From NCBI GenBank assembly GCA_028408365.1, contig JAOOLD010000014.1:1-32863 (forward strand): a stretch of 32,863 nt of DNA. Reading direction: 5' to 3'. Both the position numbers and the translations under genes were made by a program. This DNA comes from Bacteroidota bacterium. Its GTDB lineage: Bacteria; Bacteroidota; Bacteroidia; Flavobacteriales; BACL11. Each line of letters begins with the position of its first letter. The first letter of the stretch is position 1. Below, one piece after another: positions 1 through 7,836 of this stretch. The notes under the pieces are model-generated. The model saw only the letters and a list, made by a program, of their open reading frames with translations, was not told where the DNA came from and did not search any database.

Positions 1-1
1 C

Positions 2-64
2 CAAGCTGAGCTAATGAAATTAAACTCTGATGAAAAAACAAATAAATTAAAAGTACTCTTATAG
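2..64 (+). CDS. 3' end of an unidentified gene cut by the window edge
   Basis: The frame beginning at base 2 is open from the window edge to a TAG at 62-64 and encodes about 20 residues ending in KTNKLKVLL. The codons look ordinary for this genome, with Lys, Asn and Leu codons rich in A/T. It is followed after 6 bases by a tRNA on the opposite strand. Twenty codons are too few to recognise a family, and an open frame of this length can occur by chance, so both the gene and its identity are uncertain. Confidence 0.35.
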   Translation, partial: QAELMKLNSDEKTNKLKVLL

Positions 65-70
65 TCATTG

Positions 71-145
71 TCGGGATGAGAGGATTTGAACCTCCGATCT
101 CTCGCCCCCCAGACGAGTACTTTAACCAGACTAAGCTACATCCCG
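71..145 (-). tRNA. tRNA-Pro(GGG)
   Basis: Read on the minus strand, the 75-nt sequence starts CGGGATG and ends CATCCCG plus discriminator A, giving a perfect 7-bp acceptor stem. The D arm (GCTT/AAGT), the anticodon arm with loop CTGGGGG (anticodon GGG, reads CCC and CCU proline codons) and a T arm with GGTTCAAATC are all present. No CCA is encoded. The anticodon stem (CTCGT/GCGAG) ends in a T-G wobble. A -7 element lies 5 nt upstream. Confidence 0.95.
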
Positions 146-150
146 AAAAA

Positions 151-158
151 CAAAAATA
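151..158 (-). promoter_or_regulatory. -7 promoter element for tRNA-Pro
   Basis: On the minus strand this reads TATTTTTG, matching the Bacteroidota -7 consensus TAnnTTTG. It lies 5 nt before the tRNA 5' end, so transcription would start at or just before the mature end. No TTG -33 element is visible at the usual spacing, which keeps the call moderate. Confidence 0.5.
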
Positions 159-186
159 ATAATAAATCGTGCTGATTACATTAATT

Positions 187-226
187 TGTATAAGTTTGTA
201 TAACTTTATACATAACTTTTTATACA
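187..226. promoter_or_regulatory. Symmetric TGTATAA array (operator-like) over the promoter of the TonB receptor gene
   Basis: The heptamer TGTATAA occurs at 187-193 and 197-203, and its reverse complement TTATACA at 206-212 and 220-226. The outer copies extend to a perfect 11-bp inverted repeat, AATTTGTATAA (183-193) and TTATACAAATT (220-230), whose right arm runs into the proposed TTG start codon at 229. A -7-like element, TAAGTTTG, lies inside it at 191-198. The arrangement looks like paired half-sites for a dimeric DNA-binding regulator. If transcription starts upstream of 183 it could instead form an RNA hairpin that covers the start codon. Function is inferred from symmetry and position only. 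Confidence 0.5.
191..198 (+). promoter_or_regulatory. -7 promoter element for the first TonB receptor operon
   Basis: TAAGTTTG matches TAnnTTTG and would place the transcript start near 203-205, about 25 nt before the TTG start codon at 229. No TTG is present at -33. The element is embedded in the TGTATAA array, so a regulator bound there would compete with or contact the polymerase. Confidence 0.4.
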
Positions 227-228
227 AA

Positions 229-2586
229 TTGAAAAGACTAATATTATTTTTATCTCTTTTAACATATTTTACGTCTTTCAGTCAAAACAGTTTCACACTT
301 AGTGGTTATGTAACTGAAGAAGAAAGTGGAGAAAGTCTAATTGGTGTTTCAGTATTTGATGAAAAATCATTTAAAGGAACTACTACTAACCAATATGGAT
401 TTTATTCACTGACATTAGAGTCAGGAACCTATGTTATACAATATTCATTCATAGGTTTAAAAACTTTTTCAAAAACAATAAATCTTAATCAAGACAAAAG
501 AGTTAATATTCCTTTAAAAGACAATTCAATAAAGACTGATGAAGTAACAGTTAAGGGTGAAAAATCTGATAAAAACGTAGAGAGTACTAATATGAGTCAA
601 GTTAAGCTACAAGTTTCTAACATAAAAAAACTTCCCGTTATTCTAGGAGAAGTTGACGTACTCAAATCAGCTCAATTATTACCTGGAATTCAATCTGGTG
701 GAGAAGGTAATTCAGCTCTTTATGTAAGAGGTGGTGGTCCTGACCAAAATCTAATCCTTTTAGATGAAGCTGTTGTTTATAATGCGTCTCATTTATTTGG
801 TTTCTTTTCAGTTTTTAATGCTGATGCTATTAAAGATATTAATATTATTAAAGGTGGCATGCCTGCCCAATATGGAGGAAGGTTATCTTCAGTGCTAGAT
901 ATCTCAATGAAAGATGGTAACAATAAAAAATTTGAATTAGATGGAGGTATTGGCTTATTATCATCACGAGCGACAGTGCAAGGACCAATAGTAAAAAACA
1001 AATCCTCTTTCATTGTATCAGGCAGAAGAACTTATATTGATGTTTTATCAAAACCTTTTTTAAATAATGAAGACAATGCTTTCAGTGGTTCTGGGTACTA
1101 TTTTTATGATTTAACAACTAAAGTTAATTATAGATTATCTGACAGAGATAAATTATTTTTAAGTGGTTATTTCGGAAGAGATGTGTTTAGCTTTAATAAT
1201 TCTGATAATGGAATTAATATTCAAATTCCTTGGGGAAATGCAACTACTTCATTAAGATGGAATCATCTTTTAAATGATAAATTGTTCTTAAATACATCAT
1301 TAATATTTACTGACTATAGATTTGAATTCAATATAGAACAACAAGAGTTTGCACTTAAAATTTTCTCTGGAATCAATGATTGGAATGGTAAAGTTGATTT
1401 TACATACATTCCTAATTTAAGGCATAATGTAAAATTTGGAGCTAATTACATTTATCATATTTTTACCCCTGGAAATGCAAGTGGAAGAGCTGGAGAAGTT
1501 ACTTTCGAACCAGACAAAATATTTAAACAATATTCTAACGAAGCTGCTATTTATATTTCAGATGATTATGAATTAAGTGAAAAAATTAAAGTTAATGCTG
1601 GATTAAGATTTTCTTATTTTCAAGCACTAGAGAAAGACAGCTCAAACATTGATTTAGACTCTAATATTGTTGGTTTAGTTTCTGGAAAAGAATACTTTGG
1701 TCTAGAGCCAAGATTATCAGTTAGATACAGACTTAATTCAAATAGTTCAATTAAAGCTGCTTACACAGAAAATTATCAATATATACATCTAGCATCCACT
1801 AGCGCTGTTTCTCTTCCTACTGATCTATGGGTTCCAAGTTCGTCTAAGATTGAACCTAAATTTTCTAGACAATATGCATTAGGTTACTTCAAAAACTTTG
1901 TTAATGATACTTATGAGGCCTCACTTGAAGGTTATTATAAGGAGATGGATAATTTAATTGAGTATAAAGAAGGTGTCTTGCCTGAAGATAATACAAATCA
2001 ATCTAGTGATAATGCTTTTACATTTGGTAATGGTGAATCATATGGATTAGAAATGTTAATTAAAAAGAATAATGGTGATTTAACTGGCTGGATTGGATAT
2101 ACTCTTTCTAAAACAACACGATACTTTGATGATGTAAATCAAGGTAACTCCTTCCCTGCTAAATACGACAGAAGACACGACTTATCAATAACAACTTCAT
2201 ACCAGTTAAATGATAAATGGACACTTAGTGGTGTTTTTGTATATTCAAGTGGTAATAACATTACTCTTCCTACAGAAAGGTATGTCATAGGTGGAAATGT
2301 ATACACTGAATTTACCAGCAGAAATGGGTTCAAAATGGTACCCTATCACAGAATGGATATAGGTGCAACCTATGATTATAAATGGAAAAAAAGAGATTAT
2401 TATTCTTCTTGGAATTTTTCAATATATAATCTTTATAGTAGAAAAAATCCATATTTTATTTATCTTGACTTAGAATCACCAGATGGTATTGATGGAACAA
2501 TTCAAGATGGTAATTTAACTCCTAAGGCTTATCAAGTATCAATATTTCCTATTTTACCTTCAATAACATGGAACTTTAATTTTTAA
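229..2586 (+). CDS. TonB-dependent receptor with carboxypeptidase-regulatory-like domain
   Basis: Predicted outer-membrane receptor that imports a ligand with energy from TonB-ExbBD; the ligand cannot be told from sequence. I start it at TTG 229, because this gives a clean signal peptide, MKRLILFLSLLTYFTSFSQ (785 aa). The longer reading from 169 adds 20 residues encoded by the repeat array and promoter. Domains: beta-sandwich carboxypeptidase-D-regulatory-like segment at about residues 22-105, plug at about 125-240 (motifs ALYVRGGGPDQNLILLDE and INIIKGGMPAQYGGRLSSVL), then a 22-strand-type barrel to the end, finishing in the aromatic residues WNFNF as outer-membrane proteins usually do. The DUF4249 lipoprotein gene follows after 2 nt, a pairing that is common in Bacteroidota and suggests that the two form a SusCD-like uptake unit. 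The family call is firm; the substrate is unknown. Confidence 0.92.
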   Translation: MKRLILFLSLLTYFTSFSQNSFTLSGYVTEEESGESLIGVSVFDEKSFKGTTTNQYGFYSLTLESGTYVIQYSFIGLKTFSKTINLNQDKRVNIPLKDNSIKTDEVTVKGEKSDKNVESTNMSQVKLQVSNIKKLPVILGEVDVLKSAQLLPGIQSGGEGNSALYVRGGGPDQNLILLDEAVVYNASHLFGFFSVFNADAIKDINIIKGGMPAQYGGRLSSVLDISMKDGNNKKFELDGGIGLLSSRATVQGPIVKNKSSFIVSGRRTYIDVLSKPFLNNEDNAFSGSGYYFYDLTTKVNYRLSDRDKLFLSGYFGRDVFSFNNSDNGINIQIPWGNATTSLRWNHLLNDKLFLNTSLIFTDYRFEFNIEQQEFALKIFSGINDWNGKVDFTYIPNLRHNVKFGANYIYHIFTPGNASGRAGEVTFEPDKIFKQYSNEAAIYISDDYELSEKIKVNAGLRFSYFQALEKDSSNIDLDSNIVGLVSGKEYFGLEPRLSVRYRLNSNSSIKAAYTENYQYIHLASTSAVSLPTDLWVPSSSKIEPKFSRQYALGYFKNFVNDTYEASLEGYYKEMDNLIEYKEGVLPEDNTNQSSDNAFTFGNGESYGLEMLIKKNNGDLTGWIGYTLSKTTRYFDDVNQGNSFPAKYDRRHDLSITTSYQLNDKWTLSGVFVYSSGNNITLPTERYVIGGNVYTEFTSRNGFKMVPYHRMDIGATYDYKWKKRDYYSSWNFSIYNLYSRKNPYFIYLDLESPDGIDGTIQDGNLTPKAYQVSIFPILPSITWNFNF

Positions 2587-2588
2587 AA

Positions 2589-3611
2589 ATGAAAAACAAA
2601 TTACTATACTTATTTATACTATTGGTTTCATGTCAGGACGAAATTACAATTAACCCTTCCTACGTAGAAACTAAGCTTGTTGTAGAAGGCTCCATTGAGC
2701 CTGGATTTCCTCCCTACGTAATACTAACAAAAAATGAGGGATATTTTGATCCTATTAACATCAATACATACAATAATTTATTTGTTAATAATGCAAACGT
2801 AACTGTCTGGAAATTTTTAAATGGTGACAGCATAGGTGTAAATTTAGAGAGATTACCAGCACCATTTGATACAATTCCAATTTATACAGATTTAAATTAT
2901 TTTAATAATAATGGTAATTATGATTTTAGTCAAGTTGGTGAAACATATTTTTTAAAAATAGAAAGTAATTTCCCAACTGTCACTGCTAACACAATTATCC
3001 CAAATAGTACACCTCTAGATTGTTTATGGGTTGAAGAAAATGAAGAATTTGAAGGAATGGATATAAGAGCAATTTATAGTGATCCACCATCAGTTCAAAA
3101 TAATATTATTATAAAATCTAAACTTTATGAGACTTGGAGATTTGATTCAACAAACAATAGTGTAGATAAATATTCTGAGGACTTACTTAGAATAATTGAT
3201 GCCGGCAGTGATATTTTAATTGATGGACAATCATTTGAAACATTTTTTCCAAAACCCCCTGACAATGATTTTCCTGATCCTACTGATAATTACAAAAAAA
3301 GTAGATGGAAAAAGTTTAATAATCCTTTAACTAATCTCGAAGATTCTGTATTTTTATCTCATGATATTGTGCTGTTGAAGTTTAGCCAGATTGATGAAGC
3401 ATCTCTAAAATTTTGGAGAAGTTTAGTTAGACAATTTGGAACAAATGGAAATCCATTTTCAGAACCAGCTAATCTAGTAACTAATATTGATGGAGGACTT
3501 GGTTGTTGGACAGGAAACGCACCGTCATACTATAAAATAGAAATTATTGAAAATAAAACATATACTAACACATATCCTTTAGATTCGTTAAGTATTTTAG
3601 ATATATTATAA
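2589..3611 (+). CDS. DUF4249 family lipoprotein
   Basis: The 340-aa protein begins with a lipoprotein signal, KNKLLYLFILLVSC, with Cys15 as the probable lipidated residue, so it should sit on the outer membrane. The rest matches my recognition of DUF4249: an early segment LVVEGSIEPGFPPYVILTK, a central all-beta region, and a conserved late GGLGCWTGNAPSYYKIEI stretch. DUF4249 genes routinely follow TonB-dependent receptors, where they are thought to act as the extracellular lid or ligand-binding partner; that role is inferred. It lies 2 nt after the receptor gene and 1 nt before trxB, so all three are probably cotranscribed. Confidence 0.85.
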   Translation: MKNKLLYLFILLVSCQDEITINPSYVETKLVVEGSIEPGFPPYVILTKNEGYFDPININTYNNLFVNNANVTVWKFLNGDSIGVNLERLPAPFDTIPIYTDLNYFNNNGNYDFSQVGETYFLKIESNFPTVTANTIIPNSTPLDCLWVEENEEFEGMDIRAIYSDPPSVQNNIIIKSKLYETWRFDSTNNSVDKYSEDLLRIIDAGSDILIDGQSFETFFPKPPDNDFPDPTDNYKKSRWKKFNNPLTNLEDSVFLSHDIVLLKFSQIDEASLKFWRSLVRQFGTNGNPFSEPANLVTNIDGGLGCWTGNAPSYYKIEIIENKTYTNTYPLDSLSILDIL

Positions 3612-3612
3612 A

Positions 3613-4536
3613 ATGGAAAAAATTAAACTGTTAATTATAGGTTCAGGACCAGCAGGTTACACAGCAGCAATCTATGCTGCTCGTGCTGATTTATCTCCTG
3701 TTCTTTATCAAGGATTGCAACCTGGAGGTCAACTAACAACTACAACTGATGTTGATAATTATCCAGGATATCCTAATGGTGTAGATGGTACTAAGATGAT
3801 GGAGGATTTTAAAGCTCAAGCAGAAAGGTTTGATACTGATGTTCGCTGGGGAATGGTAACAAAAGTTGATTTTTCTTCTAGACCATTTAAAGTTGAAATT
3901 GATTCTAATGATCATATTTTAGCTGAATCAGTTATTATTTCTACTGGAGCTACTGCTAAATGGCTAGGTATTCCTGACGAAGAAAGATTAAACGGATATG
4001 GCGTATCTGCTTGTGCAGTTTGTGATGGATTTTTCTACAAAGGAATGGATGTCGTCGTCGTTGGTGGTGGTGATACAGCTGCAGAAGAAGCTACCTATTT
4101 AGCAAAACTTTGTACAAATGTTACTCTATTGGTTAGAAAAGATCACATGAGAGCATCTAAAGCCATGCAGAAAAGAGTTTTTAATACTAAAAATCTTAAA
4201 GTATTATTTAATCACGAAACTAAATCGATTAACGGTGAGAAAGGAGTTGAAAGTGTAACTGCAATTAACAATTTAACGTCTCAGGAAGTTACAATTCCTG
4301 CCAAAGGTTTTTTCGTTGCTATTGGACACAAACCAAACACCGATTTATTTAGAAATCAGCTCGATATGGACGAAAATGGATATATAATTGTGAAAGTTGG
4401 TTCTACTAAAACAAATATTGATGGTGTTTTTGCCTCAGGAGATGTTGCTGACCATGTTTACAGACAAGCTGTTACCTCAGCTGGAACGGGGTGCATGGCC
4501 GCATTAGATGCAGAGAGATTTTTAGCTGATCAATAA
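3613..4536 (+). CDS. trxB: Thioredoxin-disulfide reductase
   Basis: Cytoplasmic FAD enzyme that uses NADPH to reduce thioredoxin. The 307-aa length is typical. The FAD-binding GSGPAGYTAA is at residues 10-19, the redox-active pair CAVC at 134-137 within ACAVCDGFF, the NADPH-binding GGGDTAAEEA at 151-160, and the C-terminal FAD motif ASGDVAD near 275. Nothing appears to be missing. The ATG comes 1 nt after the stop of the DUF4249 gene, so a housekeeping redox gene seems to be read from an uptake operon unless an internal promoter exists; I saw no TAnnTTTG immediately upstream. Confidence 0.97.
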   Translation: MEKIKLLIIGSGPAGYTAAIYAARADLSPVLYQGLQPGGQLTTTTDVDNYPGYPNGVDGTKMMEDFKAQAERFDTDVRWGMVTKVDFSSRPFKVEIDSNDHILAESVIISTGATAKWLGIPDEERLNGYGVSACAVCDGFFYKGMDVVVVGGGDTAAEEATYLAKLCTNVTLLVRKDHMRASKAMQKRVFNTKNLKVLFNHETKSINGEKGVESVTAINNLTSQEVTIPAKGFFVAIGHKPNTDLFRNQLDMDENGYIIVKVGSTKTNIDGVFASGDVADHVYRQAVTSAGTGCMAALDAERFLADQ

Positions 4537-4565
4537 TAATATATTTTTTTACTCGTTAGTTTAGC

Positions 4566-6203
4566 GTGGAACTAAAAAATATTTTATCGAATTACTGGGG
4601 GCGCACCAGCTTCAAAGAAAATCAAGAATCAATATTATATAATTTAATAAATGGAAAATCCATAATCGCTGATTATACTTCTTTATCAGAATCACTTTTA
4701 TCGTATTTAATCTATTCAATTAAAAAAAAAGCAATAACTCTAATATTCTTTCAAGAAATTAATTATTTCAATAAGCAATTTGAATTTTTAAAAAATAAAA
4801 ATATTGCATTTACTATAATTAATAAATATGCTACTGTTGATGATTTAGAAATAGTAATTACAACCTCTAAATTTTCTAGACCTTTTATGCTATTTATAGA
4901 TATTGATTTTATTAAAACTAATAACTTTTATTATTTGATTAGCCAAATTAATTTTTCACTTAGTGTGTTTTATAATTCTGAGCTAATTTCTAATGATTAT
5001 AAAAATAGTAAGGCTTTCATTGATAAATTCTTAGTTAATAGTAAGGAGAAGCAGTTTCTTTTTTATTCTAATCTTAAAAAGAAATCATTATCGTTCGATT
5101 ATATTAATATTGATTCTGATAGTTCATTAATTAAAAGCTATAAAAACAATCTGCTCTCACACTCTGTAATAGAAAAAGAAGATATAAATTTCTCAATTTT
5201 AAGTACCATAAAAAAGTTAAAATTACCAACAATATTATATGCGAAGAATAGAAAAAAATGTAGAGAAATTTCTAATTATTTGAACGAAAATGGCATTAAA
5301 TCAAAAATTATTCATCAAGGAGTTTATAAAGAATATAGGAAAAAATATATTAATGAGTTTCATAAAAATAATTTTAGAGTATTAGTTTTAACTAGCCAAG
5401 TTAAAATTGATTTTGAAGGCAAAAATTTAAGAATTATTATTCACTCTCACGTTCCAGAAAGTATAGATCTATATTTCAGTAATGTAAACAAGCTTTCATT
5501 AAATAAAAATTATAGCTATTCATTTATTTTTTACTCTAAAAATGATTTTGAAATAAATACTAACAAAAAACATCATAATCTAACATTTATTAAAAATTTA
5601 TATGTAAAATCTAATAAACTGATAAACAAAGATTTTGATATCGTAAAGTTTTCAAATTCAATAAATCAAAATATAGCTGATGTTCATAACGGATTAACAA
5701 TTTTGAATAATTTAGGATTAATTAATTATTCCACAGAAAAAACTACAAAGTCATCAATTAGTTTAAATTTATCTAAAGATGAACTTTATGATTTTAGAAT
5801 TAAAAACCTATCATATGATAGTTTTTTAAAATATTTATTAGATGAATTTAAAATAACAAAAGATTTTCCAGTATCAATTGATGAAAATAAAATAGCTAAT
5901 CATCTAAATTTAACATTAGAGAAAACAACCAAAATAATAAAAGATCTTCATGAAAAAGATTTGCTACAATATAAATTATCAAAAAATAGCTTTTATATTG
6001 AACACATCAAAGAAAATAATTTTGATGAACATCAAATTGAAAATTATATTAATTCTCAAAAAAATGTTTACGCTAATAATTTAGAAAAAATTTATGCATA
6101 TCTAACTAATAATTCTAAATGTAGAACACAACTTATTAATGAATATTTTGGTCATAATAATACCAAAAAATGTAAAATATGTGATAATTGTTTAAATATC
6201 TAA
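4566..6203 (+). CDS. RecQ-family helicase homologue with ATPase and helicase motifs lost
   Basis: The 545-aa protein starts at GTG. It follows the layout of the flavobacterial RecQ type whose zinc-binding module is at the C-terminus (about 630 aa by recollection). It keeps the Q-motif-like N-terminus NYWGRTSFKENQ (residues 9-20), recognisable RecA-like folds including PTILYAKNRKKCREISNYL (221-239) and RVLVLTSQ (271-278), a winged-helix-like middle, and the zinc ligands Cys519, Cys536, Cys539 and Cys542 (CRTQLINEYFG then CKICDNC). The chemistry is gone: the Walker A position (PTGGGKS in RecQ) reads YTSLSES at 37-43, the DEAH position reads YNSE at 136-139, motif III reads YSNLKK, and the motif VI arginine-finger region (QETGRAGRDG) reads SNVNKLSLNK at 305-314. 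The frame has no internal stop, so this is a pseudo-enzyme rather than obvious decay. fmt follows after 9 nt. I infer DNA binding without unwinding; the function is unknown. Confidence 0.8.
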   Translation: MELKNILSNYWGRTSFKENQESILYNLINGKSIIADYTSLSESLLSYLIYSIKKKAITLIFFQEINYFNKQFEFLKNKNIAFTIINKYATVDDLEIVITTSKFSRPFMLFIDIDFIKTNNFYYLISQINFSLSVFYNSELISNDYKNSKAFIDKFLVNSKEKQFLFYSNLKKKSLSFDYINIDSDSSLIKSYKNNLLSHSVIEKEDINFSILSTIKKLKLPTILYAKNRKKCREISNYLNENGIKSKIIHQGVYKEYRKKYINEFHKNNFRVLVLTSQVKIDFEGKNLRIIIHSHVPESIDLYFSNVNKLSLNKNYSYSFIFYSKNDFEINTNKKHHNLTFIKNLYVKSNKLINKDFDIVKFSNSINQNIADVHNGLTILNNLGLINYSTEKTTKSSISLNLSKDELYDFRIKNLSYDSFLKYLLDEFKITKDFPVSIDENKIANHLNLTLEKTTKIIKDLHEKDLLQYKLSKNSFYIEHIKENNFDEHQIENYINSQKNVYANNLEKIYAYLTNNSKCRTQLINEYFGHNNTKKCKICDNCLNI

Positions 6204-6212
6204 ATTTGTAGT

Positions 6213-7190
6213 ATGAAAATTGTTTTTTTTGGCACACCCTATTTTTCATCATGTATTCTTGAAGCTATATTAAATACTAATTTTGATGTAAAATGTGTCA
6301 TTACCTCTGCTGATAGTAAAAGTGGAAGAGGGAAAAAAGTAAAATCCTGTCATTTAAAAAATTATTGTAATGAAAATAATATTGATTGCCTGAGTCCAAT
6401 CGATTTAAGTAACCCACAATTTATTAAAAATTTAGAATCGTTTAAGGCTGACCTATTTATTGTAGTTGCATTTAAAAAATTACCTAAGTCTATATTTGAA
6501 CTTCCAAAGATTGGTACTATAAATCTTCATACTTCTTTACTACCAGACTACAGAGGGGCCTCACCCATTAACTGGGTGCTTATAAATAACGAGAAAAAAA
6601 CTGGAATTAGTATTTTCTTTATTAACGATAAAATAGATCAAGGTGATATAATCAGTCAATCCATAATTAATCTTGAAAGTGAAACAACAGCTGCACAATT
6701 ACATAATAAAATGATTAAAGTTGGATCTGAACTTATGACAGATACTTTAAGTAATATCTTTTCCAACAAATTTAAAACAACTACACAACCCATAATTAAA
6801 AATTTAAACAAAGCTCCAAAGATAAATACTCAAATAACTAGAATTAATTGGAATGAATCGCTTTTAGATATTAATAATTTAATACGAGGACTCTCTCCTT
6901 ATATCTCAGAAAATAATTTTTTAAAAGATAAAGCTAAATGTCCTGGTGCTTGGTTTTATTTAGAACAGTATGGTAAGAGAAAAAGAATAAAAATTATAAA
7001 AAGTAAAATTGAAACATCAAATATTAATTCAAATTTTCATATTGATACAGACAGTAAAACCTATTTAAAAATTCACAGAAAATTTCAATCAATTTCTTTA
7101 GAATTTCTTCAAGTGGAGGGCAAAAGGATTATGTCAATCAGTGAATTCCTTTTGGGAAATCCAATTGATTCTAAATGTAGGTTTATTTAG
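6213..7190 (+). CDS. fmt: Methionyl-tRNA formyltransferase
   Basis: Formylates Met-tRNAfMet with 10-formyltetrahydrofolate for translation initiation. The 325-aa protein has the N-terminal formyltransferase fold from MKIVFFGTPYFSS, the folate-site signature NLHTSLLPDYRGASPINW at about residues 108-125 (with the catalytic Asn and His), and the catalytic Asp in KIDQGDII. A divergent C-terminal tRNA-binding domain follows (INWNESLLDINNLIRGLSP). It lies 9 nt after the RecQ-like gene in the same direction. Its stop overlaps the stop of the convergent pdxH by 4 nt, so there is no room for a separate terminator. Confidence 0.96.
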   Translation: MKIVFFGTPYFSSCILEAILNTNFDVKCVITSADSKSGRGKKVKSCHLKNYCNENNIDCLSPIDLSNPQFIKNLESFKADLFIVVAFKKLPKSIFELPKIGTINLHTSLLPDYRGASPINWVLINNEKKTGISIFFINDKIDQGDIISQSIINLESETTAAQLHNKMIKVGSELMTDTLSNIFSNKFKTTTQPIIKNLNKAPKINTQITRINWNESLLDINNLIRGLSPYISENNFLKDKAKCPGAWFYLEQYGKRKRIKIIKSKIETSNINSNFHIDTDSKTYLKIHRKFQSISLEFLQVEGKRIMSISEFLLGNPIDSKCRFI

Positions 7191-7825
7191 GGAGACAATC
7201 TTTTTGCTATCCATTCATTATTTTTTCTTTTATATAGTAGCCTGTCATGTAACCTAGCATCTTTACCTTGCCAGAACTCAATCTCAGATGGTTTAAGATA
7301 ATATCCACCCCAGTGATTTGGTCTTTCAATCTTTTTGTTATGATTTTTATTAATTTCTCCCAATAATTCTTTTTGTAAATCTTTGTCTAAAGGTATCTCA
7401 GTGCTTTGATCTGAAAGTATTGCTCCTATTCTACTTTTTAAAGGTCTCGATAAAAAATACTTATCGGAAACTTTAGCAGAAGTTTTATTTATTGTTCCTT
7501 TTATTCTGACTTGTCTTTCAAGGCTTGGCCAATAAAAATTTATATGCGCTTTGGGATTTTTTTCTATTTCTCTTCCCTTTTGACTTTTGTAATTGCTATA
7601 AAAAATAAATCCATCTTCTAAACCTCTTAACAATACAATTCTTGAGTTTGGATAATTATCTGATGAAATAGTAGAAAGATTCATACTAACAGCTTCTTCC
7701 TTATCAATTTGGTAAACTTCATCAAACCATCTTCTAAATAATTTAATTGGATCAATAATATTGTTGAAATCTATGCTGCCAATATTATAGTCTAACCTTG
7801 CTTTTTTGAATGAATTATCTGACAT
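7187..7825 (-). CDS. pdxH: Pyridoxamine 5'-phosphate oxidase
   Basis: FMN enzyme that oxidises pyridoxamine or pyridoxine 5'-phosphate to pyridoxal 5'-phosphate. At 212 aa it has the usual length. Recognisable blocks are SRIVLLRGLEDGFIFYSNY (FMN binding), KSQKGREIEKNP, SRPLKSRIGAILSDQST and the C-terminal signature RPNHWGGYYLKPSEIEFWQG followed by RLHDRLLY and the terminal RLSP. The ATG is 11 bp from the divergent yqgE start. Its likely promoter lies inside the first codons of yqgE (7844-7876), which fits TTG-N22-TATTTTTG. Confidence 0.96.
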   Translation of the reverse strand: MSDNSFKKARLDYNIGSIDFNNIIDPIKLFRRWFDEVYQIDKEEAVSMNLSTISSDNYPNSRIVLLRGLEDGFIFYSNYKSQKGREIEKNPKAHINFYWPSLERQVRIKGTINKTSAKVSDKYFLSRPLKSRIGAILSDQSTEIPLDKDLQKELLGEINKNHNKKIERPNHWGGYYLKPSEIEFWQGKDARLHDRLLYKRKNNEWIAKRLSP

Positions 7826-7836
7826 TTACTAATATT

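Noticed and set aside
169-228. Longer N-terminus for the first TonB receptor (start at 169)
   Set aside because: The added residues are encoded by the TGTATAA array and the -7 element and hide a normal signal peptide that begins at TTG 229.
4566-6203. Calling the RecQ-like gene a pseudogene
   Set aside because: The frame is open for 545 codons, keeps the fold-defining hydrophobic pattern and all four zinc cysteines, and is packed between two genes. Decay would have left stops in such A/T-rich DNA.
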